From Microplitis mediator (taxonomy: Eukaryota; Arthropoda; Insecta; Hymenoptera; Braconidae): 64,000 nucleotides of DNA. This document shows, piece by piece, positions 11,978-25,200 of this stretch. Position 1 is the first letter of the stretch; the number at the start of each line of letters is the position of its first letter. Under the pieces are notes generated by a model, which made no database searches, was not told the DNA's origin, and saw only the letters and a program-made list of their open reading frames with translations. Position numbers and translations under genes: made by a program. The stretch is taken from NCBI RefSeq assembly GCF_029852145.1, contig NC_079969.1, forward strand, positions 26,094,459 to 26,158,458, in the 5' to 3' direction.

Positions 11978-12545
11978 TTGATACTGAAGTTAGCCGACGT
12001 TTAATAATTTTTTTCAAATAATAAATTTAAAAAAAAAATTCCAAAATTTGCACCCATAGTTTTTTAAATTTTGTACACGCGCATTTTTTCTTTTTTTAAT
12101 TTTTTCTACTTGAACTGTCAAAAAAAAAATTCAAAAATTGTTAACTTATGATCCTGAAGTTAGCCAACAATTCAAAATTTCCGTATTTTTTTTGCACCAA
12201 ATAAATTACAAAAAAAAAACCTAAAAATATGCACGTGTAGAAAATTTAAGAAATTATACGTGCAATTTTTTCAAATATTTTTTTAAAAATATTTATCGTT
12301 TCAAATAAATTTCAAAAATTATTAGACGTCGGCTAACTTGTGATCCTGAAGTTAGCCAACATTTCAAAATTTTCGAATTTTATTTTGAACAATTAAATTT
12401 GGAGAAAAAAATAAACTGAAAAAATGCACATGTAGAAAATTAAAAAGACTGTAAGTTAAATTTTTTTAAATATTTTTTTTTGATATAATTTACTGTCTAA
12501 AATAAAATCAAAAAATTATTAGACGTCGGCTAACTTCAGTATCAT
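11978..12545. repeat. Three head-to-tail family 1 MITE units
   Basis: Units of about 170, 192 and 206 bp start at 11978, 12148 and 12340. Each begins GAT(A/C)CTGAAGTTAGCC and each carries the inner GCAC...TGTAG or equivalent hairpin segment. The last ends GGCTAACTTCAGTATCAT. Confidence 0.75.
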
Positions 12546-13322
12546 GTTAACTTCAGGTCCGCACATATTATACATAAACCAAAATATACAATAAGCTACA
12601 GAACGTTTGTAAAAGTAAAAAAAGTATAAAATAAAAGTACAAAATAATAAAGTTTTATGGTATAGTGGTTTCAACGGCAAATAACGTTGACGATTGGTCA
12701 AATAATAGAACGTAACTAATGCCATTGGTAAATAGACCTAAGGCATCTTCGGTGGCGGCTGTATGATTGATAATTCCGTAGTGACTGTACATACACACAC
12801 TTACACACATCCACACACATACCCCAGAGTCTCGAGTACAAGTACATACATTAAACTGAACCATTCATACATACATACAATACAGTTGTTTCCTATCGTG
12901 TCGATATCTCATACTCATACTCTGTAAAAAAAAGAAACAAATAAATAAATAAAATAATCAGAGTACAACAATAAGTAAAAAGGGAAATATATTTAATCTC
13001 CATGTGATAGTGATTGTAAGTTGATATAATTATAAATATATAAATAATTTTAAAACGGAGTACACTATTATTAAGTCAACAGGATTTCCAAGTGTTTCAT
13101 ACTTGATCTCTCACCATCTTATTTTATTTTCTTTCTCTTTCTCTAGATATATTCCATATCCATACACATATACACATACATACATATATATAAAACACGA
13201 GTCAGAGTCAGAGCAAGAGCAAGAGCACCAGCATATATCTGTACACATATATATGTCTACGAACATATTAAGTCTTTCTTTGTCATACATCCAGTCTTAA
13301 AGTTTAGTACTTGTAGTTCTGA

Positions 13323-13351
13323 TTCGCTCGTTTTGCGCGTGAACGAGCGAA
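13323..13351. other. Perfect 10-bp stem-loop near putative Myo9 first exon
   Basis: TTCGCTCGTT (13323-13332) pairs perfectly with AACGAGCGAA (13342-13351) across a 9-base loop, TTGCGCGTG. It is GC-rich for this window and lies about 15 bp upstream of a good candidate splice donor. A role is not known. Confidence 0.4.
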
Positions 13352-14384
13352 AACAGGAAAAACAGGTACGCGACAACGGGGTGTGCAACTTAAAATTTTT
13401 CTGTTTTAATTATTTAAACAAAATAATAATAATGGTAAATAAATAAATAACACTGGGTAATTTAAAATAATAATTCGGGTTATTATTTTAGGTGATTTTA
13501 AAATAATCTGTGTACTGGATAATAAATAGTGCCAGTGCTAGCTAGTGCCATTGGATAAGCAAAAAAAATTGTTAAAGAAAGTGTGGATGGTGAATGTGTG
13601 TGATGGATTTTGATAGTTGTGTAGACGGTTGATAGAACTCTTTTTACTTTGAGAATAAACCCATAAGTCTACTTAGTTACAAGTACTTTGGTTGTAATTA
13701 TTATTATTATTATTAAGAATAATTACTGGTTACTCTAACGGAATTGTTGTTGATTATATTTATATATGAATGGCAATTAATCAAAGGTATAGTATTTTTA
13801 CAGTATAATAATTATGGTTAAATAAATGGGAACAATAATCTGCAAGTGGAGAGTAATCTGGTGTCAGAATATCATTTTTCTGGTAATAAAATATGTGGAT
13901 TGATAAATATGGTGATGGGATTGCCGGTTTAAGGGGAATTTATTTATTTATTTGATGAATAATTTTAACGAATGTAAATCGTGTCAACGTTGTCGCGGTT
14001 CATTGGTTTTAACTAAAAGGAGTTAAAAAAAATAGTAAATTAAATAAAGTGTGTGATGGATCTGGTGCTGGGGCGTCATGGAATTTTCTGTTTTAAAACG
14101 ACGGCCTCGTGATTCATAAGATGAAAAGTGTATTTATTTAGCTTTCTAATTGCTTTGCTGCTGAGTAATTCAATGCCATTAGCAATACAGCAATGACAAT
14201 ATAAACAATTCCTAATTATTGCTCGTTATTTTTTTTTGCAAACAAATAAGAGAGGAGATGGTCTTTTAATGGGGTCTCGTAATTTACTGGACTATTTTTA
14301 ATCATTAATTCAAAATCGTGTCCAGATCAACTTAATAACAGTAAAATTTCAGGGAGTTGGACAATTTCAAAATTAGAATTTAAT

Positions 14385-14770
14385 TTTGAACATATATTGG
14401 ACCTTTCGTCCCTTTATTGGGACCTTCAGAAACTAAAACAAGTAATTTTAAATGATTTGTGATTGGTTATGTTGTACCATGTGATTGTATAATTAATTGT
14501 TTTGTTTATTCATGTACCTGAAGATTAGAACGTTTATCACGCAACGAAAATGAAAAAAATTCATGTAATTTAAGGGGTAGTTCCAGTTGGGGTTGGCCGA
14601 ATATTTTCCAGTAGATTTTTTACTTTCCAATTTTTTTTTTCGTTGTGCAGAAAACGTTCCAATCCTCAGGTACACGTTTATTTACATAATTTTTGTAAAT
14701 CATTACAATGACTTGTTTTAGCTGCTAAAGTCCCAATAAAGGGACGAAACGTCCAATGTACGGTCAAAAT
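14385..14770. repeat. Foldback element containing a second foldback
   Basis: Outer arms about 14385-14455 and 14697-14770 share CCCTTTATTGGGAC and its inverse. An inner foldback runs 14511-14674, from TGTACCTGAAGATTAGAACG to its inverse CGTTCCAATCCTCAGGTACA. Confidence 0.7.
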
Positions 14771-14787
14771 TAAATTAGAATTTTGAT

Positions 14788-15011
14788 GTACCTGAAGATC
14801 GAAACGTTTTTCGAACAACGAAAATGAAAAAAATTGATGAAATCTGACTGCTTAAGGGGTAGTTTCGGAGTTAAGGGTTGGCTTAAGATTTTCTGCTGAC
14901 ATATTAGCATCTACGTGCGAAACATTTCAGAAATCTAATCATCCAGTAGATTTTTTACTTTCCAAATTTTTTTTTCGTTGGGCGAAAAACGTTACGATCT
15001 TCAGGTACATG
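14788..15011. repeat. Second copy of the inner foldback
   Basis: Same family as 14511-14674: left TGTACCTGAAGATCGAAACG, right CGTTACGATCTTCAGGTACA, with shared inner segments AACGAAAATGAAAAAAATT and AGATTTTTTACTTTCCAA. Confidence 0.7.
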
Positions 15012-15111
15012 AATTTTGAATTATTGTCCACCTCCCTGATTTTAATATTTTTAAACATTTTTTTGTCTACTGTACTAAGTTTTGATTCTCTGCCATAGAC
15101 TACTACGTTGT

Positions 15112-15313
15112 TATGATCCTGAAGTTAGCAGACAATTAACAATTTTCGGATTTTTTATTTCAATAATTTAATTAAAAAAAAAAACTAAAAATATGCACAT
15201 GCAGAAAATTAAAAAAACTAAGTGCAATTTTTTTTGAATATTTTTTTTTGTAATTTACCGTTTCTTCAAAAGTCCAAAAATTATCAGACCTCAGCTAATT
15301 TCAGTATCATCAC
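15112..15313. mobile_element. MITE family 1 in Myo9 5' region
   Basis: Left ATGATCCTGAAGTTAGCAGA, right CAGCTAATTTCAGTATCAT, inner GCACATGCAG segment. Flanking sequences ACGTTGTT and ACATTGTT are similar but offset by a base, so the duplication is only suggestive. Confidence 0.65.
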
Positions 15314-16289
15314 ATTGTTGCAATTTATTTATTTATTTATGTTATAATTTTTTGAAAAATTCCAGATCCGAGTTTGAAATTAATTGGAAAAGGAGTCAGC
15401 TGATGAGGTGACGATGAACGGTCGATTATTTATTTAAACGAAGCTGCCTACTCAACTCTATATATTATAAATAATTATAACAGTAACTATTATTCTGGTG
15501 TAATTGAAGAAACTGCCTGCTGATAATAGATTATTCATGCATAGTTTTCAATGGACTTTAATGGATACCATGACAATAGTTTTAAATACTTTATATGTTT
15601 TACTTGAAGCTCTATTATAAACTAAAACTCGTGTTGTAAATCTAGTTCAAGCCTCAGCTATTATTAATTACGTACGAGTAATAAATAATCTCAGCAAAAA
15701 ATCCATTTGGTTGTACAGTAAAAATAATAATAATTATTTTTAAAATGATATATTCACACACTCGGACAGACTGGAGACGATAAAGTTTAACTACAAGAGG
15801 ATTTTTAAAAATCTGGAGGAGACGAGAAATAATTTTTTAAAATGAAGACTGTGAAATATTTATTTATAAATGATACTCGGGAATATTGAGTTTTGTTTTA
15901 TATAAATTTAATAATCAAAATGTATACATATTATTTTAAATATTTTCATCAATGGTTAAAAGTTACATCAAAAAAATTGAGAGACGAGGACGACGACGAG
16001 GTTTTTAAATATTTTATGGATGATAGAGGATATATTTATTAACCCTAAAAATATCAAGGTAATTTAATAATATATATTAGATATTTAATATAAATATAAA
16101 TATGATATTTAAAGTAAACAGCCGAAAATATTTATCATAAACTGGTAGTTTATTTTTAAACTTTCGCAGCAAAGTTAAATTTAACATGAGACATAAATAA
16201 GGAGGAATGAAAATATAAATAAATATATGAGTATCTGTTTGTAGATAAATAATAATTTGTTGAATGTTTGTATTTTCGTAGGGTTAATC

Positions 16290-19200
16290 ATGGAGAATAG
16301 TGGTTCTGGTGTGGTGCAAGTATTTGTGGGCGAGTGGAGCCCGGAATACGAAGCGCTGTCAATAAAAGCAACAAAACAAACAACATCTGCTGAAATAGTA
16401 GAATGTATAATAGAAAGATTGGCTCTGAATGACCCAAATCTATCAAATGGCTACGAATTAGCCGAGGTTGTGGGTAATTCTGTTGGTCAGGAATGTAAAG
16501 AACGAAGACTTGGGCCATCCGAGTGCCCTGTCGCGCTCATGCTGCTCTGGCCAAAAAGTGTTACACAGCAAGAATATTATCGGTAAATAAATAAACTAAT
16601 TAATTACCAATACTCAGTAGGGTGGTCGTTAAAAATTTAATTTTCTCAGCCCCATAAAAAGCTTTTTTAGTGAAAAAATACCTGGGGAATTTGGTTTTTT
16701 CGGTAAAAGTAAAAAGAACACGTGCCGCAGGATGATCCAAGTTCATTTTTCGATGCAACCGCGGTTTTTTTTAAATATCTCATGAAATATGCAGATTAAA
16801 GGGAAAAATCTTAGGAACAATTTTGAAGGAAATTAAATTCTTGACAAAAAATTGTTAAATTGTTGCACCTACATTAGCAATCGGAAATTTCAAATAAGCC
16901 GTTCTCAGATATAAACTAAAATTTCCGAACGAGAAACATTTCATTCAATAAATAATAAGTTTACGCATCGAATGAAATGTTTTGTTTGATGATTTGGGTC
17001 TTTCTCTATGGAAACGGTTCAATTGAAAATTATCTGGTGCACTCTCTTAAGGATTGATATGTTACGAATTACAAAGTTGTCTATATTTAAGGAATAACGT
17101 TATTTTTGACATTCGTTATCCTGAAAATGCTCGATTGATAAGATCTAAAAAAGTTTTTTTTGAATATCTTCATAAATACACATTTTATAAAAAAAATGAA
17201 CGTGACCTTTTTTGTCAAGAATTTAATTTCCCACAAAATTGTTCCTGTGATTTTTTCCTTTAATCTGCATATTTCATGAGATATTTAAAAAAAACCGCGA
17301 TTGCATCGAAAAATGAACTTTGATCGTCCTAAGACACGTGTTTTTTTTTTACTTAAAAAAAAACCAAATTTCCCAGGTATTCTTTCACTAAAAAGAAGTT
17401 TTTTATGGTGTGTCTGAGAAAATTAAATTTTTAACGAGCACCCTAACACTCAGTAATTATTAAAACATAAATTAATTTTTTTGTGCTCCAGATTTTATTT
17501 AAGAAAAAAACAAACAGATTGTTTATGGGCGGACAGTAGATTTCCACTGGATCCTCAGCTACTGAAAGATTATTTTAACCGATTTTTATATCAACCACGT
17601 GATAAAGAGTATCCAGATTTGTGCCAATTACCAGATCTTAATGAGCAGACTTTACTCGACAATTTGCGTGCTAGATTTTTAGCTGGAAATATTTATACAT
17701 ACGTTGGTAGCATATTAATAGCCGTGAATCCATTTAAATTTTACCCAATATACAATCCAAAGTACGTTAAATTATATCAGAATCGTCGGTTGGGTCCGGA
17801 CATACCGCCGCACATATTTGCGATCGCCGATGCCGCTTATCACTCGATGCTCAAGGAAAAGAAGAACCAGTGCATTGTAATAAGCGGGGAAAGTGGTTCC
17901 GGTAAAACGGAGTCGACAAATTTTTTGTTGCATCACTTGACGGCGCTGAGCCAAAAAGGTTCGCACGGTAGCGGCGTTGAACAGACGATTCTGAGCGCTG
18001 GTCCTGTTCTCGAGGCCTTCGGTAATGCCAAGACTGCTCACAATAACAACAGCAGTAGATTTGGTAAATTTATCCAGGTTAATTACAAAGAAAATGGTAT
18101 GGTACACGGTGCTGTTGTACAGAAATATCTATTGGAAAAGTCCCGTATCGTATCCCAGGGTAAAAATGAAAGAAACTATCACGTGTTTTATTATTTATTA
18201 GCCGGTGCTAATGAACAAGAACGACAGTTGTTGCATTTAGAGAGTGCCGAGCGGTACAATTATTTAAATAAGAGCGGGTGTTATGGACTGGAGAATATCG
18301 ACGAGCGACACGAATTTTCCCGACTGAAACAATCCATGGAGATGGTGGGTTTCACTCCCGAGAAACAGCGTCGACTGTTTGCTGTCCTGTCGGCTGTCTT
18401 GCTGCTGGGTAACGTCGAATTCCAGCCGAGAAAGTCTTACCACCATCACGACGAAGCCGTGGGTGTAAAGAATCCAGAAGTCGTTGCTATTATTTCGGAG
18501 TTACTTCGAGTAAAGCAGGAGACATTATTGGCTGCACTAACAGCCAAGCGCGCACGTGCATCTGGAGAAACTTTAGTTATAAATTATCGTCTGCCAGAAG
18601 CTATTGCCGCCAGAGATGCCATGGCTAAGTGTTTATATGGTGCATTATTTGATTGGATTGTTCTTCAGGTAATTCAATAAAAAAATATATTTCATTATTT
18701 GGTAAATTGCTACTAATTGGTTGATTGATTGGTTTTATTTATTTGTCTGTGTATGTGTAGGTAAACCACGCGCTGCTATCTAAAAAAGACACTCTGCGTG
18801 ATCATCAAGGCCACAGTATCGGCGTACTGGATATATTTGGGTTCGAGGACTTCAAGACGTGCAATAGCTTTGAACAATTATGTATTAATTACGCTAATGA
18901 ACAACTCCAGCATTACTTCAACCAACACGTCTTTCAATACGAACAACGTGAATACCGTAAACAGGGTATAAGATGGACAGACATTGGGTTCAGTGATAAT
19001 TCGGGATGTCTTAATTTAATTGAGGGAAAACCAAATGGACTGTTGTGTTTACTTGACGATCAGTGTAACTTCCCGGGTGCTACTAATGAAACATTATTAC
19101 AGAAGTTCAATTCTGTACACAAGGACAATCAATTTTATGAAACACCGCAGCGACGTGAGGCGGCTTTTGTTGTAAGACATTACGCGGGGGCTGTTAAATA

Positions 19201-22200
19201 TCAAGCGGCGCAGATGAGAGAGAAAAATCTTGATCTGATGAGACCCGATGGGGTTGTCGGTGTTCTGAAAAATTCTTCGCTTGCGTTCGTACGTGAGCTG
19301 GTGGGTGCGGATCCTGTTGCCGTATTTAGGTGGGCCATTTTACGAGCGTTCTTCAGAGCACACTTCGCCTTCCAAGAAGCCGGTCGTGCTCATCGTCACG
19401 GCAGAGGTAATTTTTTTATTAGACTGACACTCAATTCGATCAATAAAATTAATAAGTGTTAATAAAAATAATAAATTTATTGCTCTGTCTTCAGCTGATG
19501 GAAATAAAAATTCGGTTCAAAGCAGATATCGACAACCCAACGATAATTTAATCAGGTAATTTATTTATAAATAATATATATTTAGATTTTTAATTAATTA
19601 ATTAATTAATTAAGTATTTTATTTAAATATTAACATAAATAATAATAATAAATTAATAATATTTTAAATAACGAATGTAAGAGCCCTTGGACGAGTTTGT
19701 TTGAAAATTAACAAAAAAATTTTTTAAATTAAATTTAAAAAAAAATTAATAGACGATTGAATTTACATTGGTTGCATTATTATCTTTTGTCTCTTATTAT
19801 AGCCATCTTGTGACGTTATCGGCTGTTAATCTAACTATTAACCGAATTGCGTAAGTGGTACTTGGATCCACTCTATATGTTCTTTTTTTTTTTTAACGAA
19901 TTCTTCTACATCTTGTCAATTTTATTTATCTTTGATCTCTCACTTTTATTATTTTTCTGTACTATGGATTTACAACAAGTTGGCATTTTTATTTGCTACT
20001 CAGTAAATAAGCTAATATACGATTGCAAGCTTATGGATTTGTAAATCCATATTAATTTTCTTGAATTAAATTTTAAAAAATATATATATATATTTAATTA
20101 CTCAACAATTTTACAGTTTATGCTAACGCACCTTGTCAATATTTTTAAATAGCTGTGATTAGAGAGTCATCTTCATTACTCTGATCATTTCACGACATTA
20201 TCAATCGTAGTATCCAAGGTGCATCATTACTCATACCCACTATTTTTATTATTATTTATTATTTATTATTAGGGCCAGGATTTTTGCGTTAATTTAAAAA
20301 TAATTAAAAATTAGTGGTGTGAAATTTTTGATATTACGGGGAAAATATTAGTCTTATGAAAAAATTTTTCAAACAAAAGTTGTAGGAAATTTAATTTTAT
20401 AAAAAAAATGTCTCTTATAATTTTTTCTTAGGACCAATAAGAAAGCCGTAATTTCAAAATTAGGATTTTCATAATTCTCTAAATTTTGAATCATTCATTA
20501 TGAATCTTAATTTTTAAATTACGGGGAAATTATTGGTCTTATGAAAAAATTTTTCAAACAAAAGTTGTCGGAAATTTAATTTTCTAAAGAAAATGTCTCT
20601 TATAATTTTTCTTTAGGACCAATAAGAAAGCCGTAATATCAAAATTACGATTTTCATCAGTCCCCAAATTTTGAATCATTCATTATGAATCTTAATTTTT
20701 AAATTACGGTGAAAATATCGATCGTATAAAAAAATCAAAAGAGACATTTTTTTTACAAAATAAAATTTCCTACAACTTTTGTTCGAAAACTTTTTTAATA
20801 AGACCAATATTTTCGCCGTAATATCAAAAATTTTAACTACTCATTTCAAAAATAAGGCAGAAATCTTGTCCCTATTTATTATTTATTATCAATAACTCGA
20901 GCATGCTCCTTTAAATCAGGATTCATTTAAATCCATAAGTCATCAATCAGCAATTAAAATATTACTCTCCTAATTAAAGTAAAGTTACAAATAAAAGTCA
21001 CTATGACGTAACGTCAATTAATAAAAAAATAATAAAGAAAAAAAAAAGTACATATCGGCTAAGCATGACAGCATTTTTCAGTTCGCACAAACATAATCGC
21101 CCGGCAAGTTATCAGAAACAGCGCAGTGTCTGCTTGTCACCATCGACAACTCATTCCACACAAAACGAAAACAACGACAATGTTAACAACAACCACAACA
21201 ATAATAATAACAACAACAACAACAATAATAATAATAATAACAGGTTGTCTTGGCCGCAATTTAGAAATATAAGTCAGACTCAACAACACCCAATGAATAT
21301 TACCTCGACCAAGACAACCTCAACAACAACAACAACAGCAACAGCTACTTATGTATTGCGTGTAAGGGATGAGCACCAACCCATTAGTAACAATAAGTAC
21401 AGACGGGATTGCTCTGGTACTCATACACCACTCGAGAGGGTGCTTCCTAAAGACGAAGCTAATGTCATGGAACGTGCTAATCAAATAGTCATGTATGTAA
21501 TGTCAATTAATGATGAGTTTAAAACAAAATTACTGTACTTGTTAATAAGGTACCGGAGCTTTTGTGTAGTGGGAACTAAAGGTCTACTCTTCTCTATTAA
21601 AATTACATTAGAATTATTAAATAAAAATTACGAGCGACGGATGAATTTTTTAAATTATTAATTGGTCATTCATTATTCATAATTCATTGTCATTAATCAT
21701 TCACTAACCAATTAAAGTGTTTGTTTAATTAAAATAACTGCATGGTAATTTTGTCTAGTGAATTTTTGATGTTTTATTAGATTTTTATTAGTAATTAATA
21801 TCTATTGAGGTTGCACCTTTCCTACTCTTCACTAACACAATTACACATAATTATTATATTATAGTATATATATATATTTATATTTATACATTGTAATCGT
21901 TGGGATAAAGGTAATTTTATAACCGCAACTAAACGCTGCGCTTGGGGATCAATTTTTTACTCAAATATTTTATCAAGGATTAAGGCTGTTTTTTTTTGTG
22001 CACACGAGTGTTTTGGATTTTTATTTCACTAAACGGCCTTTGTCCTTTGCTATTTTTTTTTTCTCAGGCATTATAAAAATTTTCCGAGAATGATGCAAGA
22101 GCTTGAGTAGCAGCTTAATTACAAAAAAATAATTTACTACAGAAAACTTGCAAATTTCTCAACAATTTCATTATTTTTTTTTGTTACTTACTAGTTTTTG

Positions 22201-25200
22201 TTTAAATTTTAATTTGAATTTGAATTTAAACGAGTGAATTAATTTATACTAAAAATTTTCCAGGAAAAATAAATCATTTCGGCCACGCGAGCGGGGAAAG
22301 AAAGGCTTGAAAAATTTACAAACTGTCAAAACGCTGGCAGGAAGGACACAGAGCTATGGAACAGGACCCGGAAAAGCGCGGAAACAGCCAATGACTGTCT
22401 CGGCCCAGTTCCAGCACAGCCTGCACAGTCTGATGGACACTTTGAATCAAGCGAATCCATTTTTTATCCGGTGCATTAAATCAAATTCAAATAAAATACC
22501 AAATGAATTTGACGAGGAGACAGTCCAGCGTCAGTTACGTTACACGGGAATGCTCGAAACCGTGAGAATACGTCAGGCCGGGTTTAATGTCCGTCTCACT
22601 TATGAAGAATTCATTCAACTCTACCGCATGCTTTTACCAAATGGTTTAATCAGCTCTCAAAATGACGTCCGTGATTTTCTACTCACGCTCAATCTCAACA
22701 AAGACAATTATCAACTCGGTAAAACAAAAGTATTTTTACGTGAGTCGGAAAAAATAAAACTGGACATTGAGTTGCACCAGCAGATAATCACGAGCATAAC
22801 GACGATACAGAAGTGGTTCCGCGCTTGTCTTGAGCGGCGAAAGTTTTTGAGAATTAAAAATTCTGTTGTACTGATCCAGTCTTTTTGGCGAATGATAATG
22901 GCGCAAAAAATAGCCCACACTATTCGCGCAAGAGTCGAGGCTGCAGTACAGATACAAAATACCTGGCGCGCTTATCGACAGTACTCGTGGTTCAAAAAAT
23001 TAAAGTCGTCTATTGTAATATTCCAGTCACATGTACGTGGGCGTATTGCCCGTAAAGCATTTATAGAAATTAAAAAACGTAAACAAGCAGCCACTGCAAC
23101 ATCATTGTCCTCGTTGTCATCGTCATTGTCATCCTCGTCGTTGATTAATAAATCCGAAATAGATTTTAGTGAAAATAGCAGCAGTACTTGTGATAAAAGT
23201 CCATTATCTAAAAGTATTGGGTTGCAATCTAAATTAACATTGGAACCTTGTCCATCACCACGTCGTGAATACATCACGTCAAAATTAGATATCAATCCTT
23301 GTGCTACTAATTCAGTAAATCCAATTGATAGTATGGATGTTACATATTCAAAACGTAAATTAACGCCAAATAAACGTCTTCTTACTACTGCTAATTCACG
23401 GGATCCAAAAAGTCCAGAAGCGCTATTCAGTCCTGATGATAATTCTCTACGCAAAGGCAGTCTCGAGAGCTTGGCTAGTTTCAAGAGCTACGAATCACAG
23501 CTCAGTATTGACAGCAGCGAATCTCATTACTCACAAGAAAGCAATTCAACAAAACCTGTACCAAGTGCTAGAACAAAGCGCGTTGATCAGTCGCCGCTGA
23601 TAACAGCAGCTCATGCGAGTGTTATCAATACCACAAGTCGGTCGTCGTTGATGAGCAAACGCACTGACAGCTCGTCAACGGGATACAGCGACGGTGACAC
23701 TGACGGTGAAGCTCCGAGTCTCGTACAAAGTGCACCCCCTGTTTTCAACACCACGATATCGTCATTCCACAGTCCGCGTGATAAATATCATCCGGGATTG
23801 TCTCAGCAGCAGCAGCAGAGCCCGGCGTCAGACGTATGGCGACGTAGAGCCGAATATTCAACGACAACTTACGTTGATACTAATCCACAGAAATCTACTT
23901 TGATAACAAGATCCCCCAATGTAACGCAGTACAGAAATTTGACTGAGAGTCTGCTGGAGCAGGCGAGACTCGAGCGATTAAATGAAGTGTCGAATTTAAA
24001 TATTAAAATTGATAATAGTGATAGTAATAAATTTATTAGTAATAGTAGTAGTAGTAAAAATGATGGGTTGTCAATACGCGAGAGAAGGTTCAATGAATCT
24101 CAAGACAAATTTGTTGAAGTATCAAATATCAGACGTGAACAGACACGTGACATTAAGGAGTACAGTTTTTTGAAACGACAGAATTCCGAAGGTGACACGG
24201 CTTTAAAACTGATGGATTTGATTCCGTCGTTGCATGACGACAGACCAGTTGCTGAGAAGACTGAACCAGATGTACCCGTAAGGAGTGCGCGTAGAAATCG
24301 ACCTAGTCGGGAAGTCCTGTGTCGTTCAATGGGGGAGAGTGTTAATGAAACTCTGTCAGTTGCCGATGCACGGAGTATTTTTCTTGGGACAATAAAAGAA
24401 GATCTTAATAAAAGTCACTGGTCTAATACCTCTACGACATCGATCTCCTCGACGATAACTTCCTCGGCGACTTCAATGACTCCAACTACCATGGCCATTA
24501 AAAAAGACGACCCGTCATCGAGGTCGGTTACCGATTGGCCGGTCAACAAGGAAGCGGCTTACAAAGGACAGCAATTGGGTAAACGCATGCGTTCAAATGC
24601 CATAACGACACTTGAATTACGACGTAGAAACTCGGATCCAGCGACTAAAATATCGGGATTAGATGAAAAAGCGAACGTCGTCGGGGATTGTGGAGATTTA
24701 AAACTTGCGCCTGGTATGAATCGTCTCGAGTGGAAGGGAAATAATTTATTCACACTCGCTGGTCACAGATTTCGTAAAGTCGCAAGATTTTCAAAAGAAG
24801 ACGTATGCGTTTGTTGTCACGAAAAAATGGATGCATTTGTTACTCAAGGATACAAATGCAATGATTGTAAACAACTTTATCATGTTAAATGTATACAGAA
24901 TGGTGGTGTTCTAAAGATGCCCTGTTCGTTGGCCAACACAACGACAGCCAACAGACGTAAAAATCGCAAGCCCATAATGCGGACACCTTACGATACTTCT
25001 GCTAATAAACAAACGGTCGCATCCAAATTCAGTCTCACCGGTACATCGGCATTTACAGACAGCGCTGACAAAATTATTTCCGACGCTAAAGAGCTGGCTT
25101 TGATGCAGGATTTTATTACCAAGAAAATTTATATAATGGAAGGGCAGGAAGAGGGTAAGAAACCCAGCGAAGTCGACAGGGTATTTAAGCAAGCGCTGAG

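Larger units (their letters stand above)
11519..16281. promoter_or_regulatory. Region between divergent e(r) and Myo9 coding starts
   Basis: No coding exon recognised. It must contain the e(r) promoter and 5' UTR just above 11518 and the 5' UTR, promoter and probably a first intron of the myosin gene; the acceptor just before the myosin start (AG at 16280-16281) shows that an upstream non-coding exon exists. A candidate donor CAG/GTACGC is at 13366. Repeats inside: family 1 MITEs at 11978-12545 and 15112-15313 and foldbacks at 14385-15011. Confidence 0.45.

Noticed and set aside
16257..16289. Upstream ATG as Myo9 start
   Set aside because: It lies before the splice acceptor TTTTCGTAG at 16273-16281, so it is intronic; the start at 16290 is used instead.
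21493..21661. Open frame extending the Myo9 loop-2 exon
   Set aside because: Sequence after the GTATGT donor reads as intron, and the donor gives a family-like QIVMKNKSFRPRE junction; only the short extension to about 21549 is kept as a possible alternative.
22972..23484. 170-codon minus-strand frame
   Set aside because: Antisense shadow of the Myo9 tail exon; no independent start context or family resemblance.
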